Source of the DNA: Caldilineaceae bacterium
GTDB taxonomy: Bacteria; Chloroflexota; Anaerolineae; Caldilineales; Caldilineaceae
Reading direction: 5' to 3'
DNA length: 64,000 nt
NCBI GenBank assembly: GCA_022821585.1
Contig: JAJEDI010000066.1
Location: 1-64,000, forward strand
This document shows, one piece after another, positions 62,185 through 64,000 of the stretch. The position numbers and the translations under genes are program-made. The notes below the pieces were generated by a model. The model saw nothing but the letters and a program-made list of their open reading frames with translations. It was not told the DNA's origin and made no database searches. Positions within the stretch are counted from its first letter, which is position 1, and each line of letters begins with the position of its first letter.

Positions 62185-64000
62185 TGACGGCCGTCTCCAT
62201 TTTTGCCGACGGCGTATCTGCCGATTACCCAGGCATCTGGTTCGTCAGCCGCACGGCGCCGATCGAGTACAGCCAGCCAACCCCGGACGAGATATACGTC
62301 ATCCTGGGAGACGATCTGGGCGGCATCTACCCAGACAGACCAGACGCGTCCGCTGAGGCCAGCGATCCGGTGGATTCAGCCGCTCTCAGCGAAAACGCGG
62401 CCATCCGCTTCATCACGCAGCTGGCCATTCGCGAAGAGAGCGCAGCCAACGCCGACGACGGCATGATGCAGATGCAGATGTCGTCGGCGGCTGACATGTT
62501 TACGGCCGCCGCCGCTTCGCCTTTCACTGCCGCAGCGCGCGCCCGGGGCCGAATCGCCTTGCGCGTGGAGCCGAACGGCGACATCTACCAGCTGCAGCTG
62601 CAGGACCTGATTGACGGCGAAGATGAATTCGGCTGGATGACGCCATCTTCACTGGTTGTCGGCGCGGGCATCTGGTCCGTCTTGTCGGCTGCCACACGCG
62701 TTATCACAGTCCTTTACGATCCGGAGAGTTCGAGCATCGATGCCGGCGCCCTGGAGGTGCTTACGCCGTCGGAACCGTCCACGCCGTCCACGCCTTCAAC
62801 GCTGTCGTACGCATTGCCGCCGGCGCCGGCAGGTGACACTCAGCCTATCATGTGGTGCGACGTCGTGACGGCCGGGGTGACATACGGCCCCCTTCGCGAC
62901 ATCAGCGCATTTCGCATGACGGAGAAAATCGGCGAGCCGGCGCGGTTTTCAATCACGGTGAGCGTAAAGGGCGACGCGGCGCAGATCGACGATCTGTCCG
63001 AGGTCCACGTATATGGCCTCATCGGGGGCCACGTCACGCTTGTCATCTCCGGCCGCGTCATCACTACCGACGAGGCGTACACGGAGACTGAGACTGTGCT
63101 GGCCTGCGCATGCAGCGGCTTCGCTCACGATCTGCTCTTCACGGCGCCTGTCGACCGCTCCTGGGTTGGCCGCCGGCATGACGAGATTGTGTCGGACATT
63201 GCCGCTCTTTTGCCTGCAGGCTGGCAGCTGAACGCAGACCCGGAGGTCTCCATCGTGCTGCCGCGGCTGGATATAACTGCCGACACCGTCTCCGATGCCC
63301 TGCTGCAGGTGGCGGAAGCGTTCGGATCGAGGCTCCACTACTCACCGGAAAAGGAGATCTGGCTGCGCCGCTCCTTCTCCTCGCTCCCGATCGCAGCGTC
63401 GCACGACGGCGGCCAGGGCGCCAGGGTGAAGCGCATCAAGCGCCAAAGCGACTCCAGGCGGCTAATCACGCGTCTGCGTCCGGAGACGGCCGACGGGCGC
63501 AGGCTGCTGGCCGAGGCCGGAATAGCGGCGTCGGACGGACTGCGCTTCGAAGGCGAGGAGATCGTCGACGAGGCGTCTGAGTTGCGTTACGGCTTGCGCC
63601 GCGCCGTCCAGGGCTATCCGGAAGCGGAGGTGGTTGAGGGCCCGTTCGGCCTGCAGGCCGCGGCTGATCTAGCGGCAGTGCTGGGCATGGCCGACCTCAA
63701 ACGCAGGTCGAGCCCGCGTGTGTCGTACAAGTTTTCCGTCATTGATCCCAGCCAGCTTCTGCGGCCCTGGCAGGCGCTCAGGGTGAGAACGCACCGGCCG
63801 CCGCTCAATGCCGAGATGCGCATAGAGAACGTGGCCACGCAGTTTGACGGCGAGGCGTGGCAGCAGTCCATCGATGTATCAGCCGACGGCCTGGCTCTCG
63901 ATTCGGATGATGCCACCCTGATCTCCGAAGCCGTACGCGATCTCTTGCGCGCGCAGGATGCAGCCGTGCGATCATCGCGCTCGGAAAACTATGTGGGGCT
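62184..64000 (+). CDS. Tail tip/host-attachment protein, truncated by window end
   Basis: Open frame from GTG at 62184 to the window end (over 605 codons). No internal stop was found by hand translation. Begins MTAVSIFADGVSADYPGIWF. The middle, from about residue 230 (PIMWCDVVTAGVTYGPLRDI...), has short beta segments and later YSPEKEIWLRRSFSS, typical of siphovirus tail-tip or hub proteins. Located where Tal or gp37-like hub proteins are usual. Product class is inferred from synteny. The C-terminal part is not in view. Confidence 0.7.
   Translation, partial: MTAVSIFADGVSADYPGIWFVSRTAPIEYSQPTPDEIYVILGDDLGGIYPDRPDASAEASDPVDSAALSENAAIRFITQLAIREESAANADDGMMQMQMSSAADMFTAAAASPFTAAARARGRIALRVEPNGDIYQLQLQDLIDGEDEFGWMTPSSLVVGAGIWSVLSAATRVITVLYDPESSSIDAGALEVLTPSEPSTPSTPSTLSYALPPAPAGDTQPIMWCDVVTAGVTYGPLRDISAFRMTEKIGEPARFSITVSVKGDAAQIDDLSEVHVYGLIGGHVTLVISGRVITTDEAYTETETVLACACSGFAHDLLFTAPVDRSWVGRRHDEIVSDIAALLPAGWQLNADPEVSIVLPRLDITADTVSDALLQVAEAFGSRLHYSPEKEIWLRRSFSSLPIAASHDGGQGARVKRIKRQSDSRRLITRLRPETADGRRLLAEAGIAASDGLRFEGEEIVDEASELRYGLRRAVQGYPEAEVVEGPFGLQAAADLAAVLGMADLKRRSSPRVSYKFSVIDPSQLLRPWQALRVRTHRPPLNAEMRIENVATQFDGEAWQQSIDVSADGLALDSDDATLISEAVRDLLRAQDAAVRSSRSENYVG

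Larger units (their letters stand above)
34713..64000 (+). mobile_element. Siphovirus-type prophage, left part (continues past the window)
   Basis: A tRNA-Gln fragment is followed by an integrase and then a one-direction series of early, packaging, head and tail genes in the order usual for HK97-like siphoviruses. Only the gene at 40207-40545 runs the other way. The right end (rest of tail, lysis, attR) is not in the window. All long frames checked are open, so the element looks intact. Confidence 0.9.

Overview
Kind of organism. The window looks like chromosome of a Chloroflexota-like bacterium (Caldilineaceae/Anaerolineae type), with the left part of an integrated siphovirus prophage. This assignment is inference. 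It rests on MalFG-type ABC transporters without their own ATPases, phytanoyl-CoA-dioxygenase-family enzymes, Gfo/Idh/MocA and sugar-isomerase genes, tandem P450s, a class I HMG-CoA reductase, GC-rich genes, and intergenic spaces full of dispersed palindromes and 7-nt CTGACTA arrays. No rRNA or marker gene confirms it.

Layout, bases 1-34540 (bacterial). A composite intergenic repeat (1-335) precedes a sugar-type ABC operon (binding lipoprotein, two permeases) that ends with a non-haem iron dioxygenase. The minus strand then carries an orphan Phd/YefM antitoxin, argJ, argG, two tandem cytochrome P450s and a second sugar-type ABC operon. A second copy of the composite repeat (15415-15757, with terminal inverted repeats) lies before a second dioxygenase-family gene and a bicupin. 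Then come a Gfo/Idh/MocA oxidoreductase with a TIM-barrel isomerase, an amino-acid ABC permease and binding protein, and an unrecognised gene. A tRNA-Glu gene with its terminator precedes a one-direction purine cluster purL-purQ-purC-purE-purK-purF-purD, followed by HMG-CoA reductase. All three binding-protein genes are followed by a stem-loop before the permease, which suggests the same way of making more binding protein than channel. A folded RNA with its own promoter-like box and terminator lies upstream of argG.

Layout, bases 34713-64000 (prophage, runs off the window). The left end is a 3' fragment of tRNA-Gln(CTG), read as attL, followed by a tyrosine integrase. An early region of small, translationally coupled genes includes a winged-helix replication protein whose own coding sequence contains seven copies of a 14-nt iteron-like motif, a candidate replication origin. 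Then follow P27-type small and HK97-type large terminase, an accessory island of membrane or secreted proteins that includes an Acb2-like candidate, a portal fused to a MuF-like domain, a capsid protease, the HK97-fold capsid, connectors, tail tube, tail chaperones with a probable -1 frameshift, a 1376-residue tape measure protein built of about twenty 42-residue repeats, a Dit-like protein and a truncated tail protein. No lysis gene or lytic/lysogenic repressor was recognised here.

How the genes work together. argG and argJ are arginine steps. The pur genes cover all but the purM, purN, purB and purH steps and convert PRPP toward IMP. The prophage genes follow the usual siphovirus order: packaging, portal, protease, capsid, connectors, tail tube, chaperones, tape measure, tail tip.
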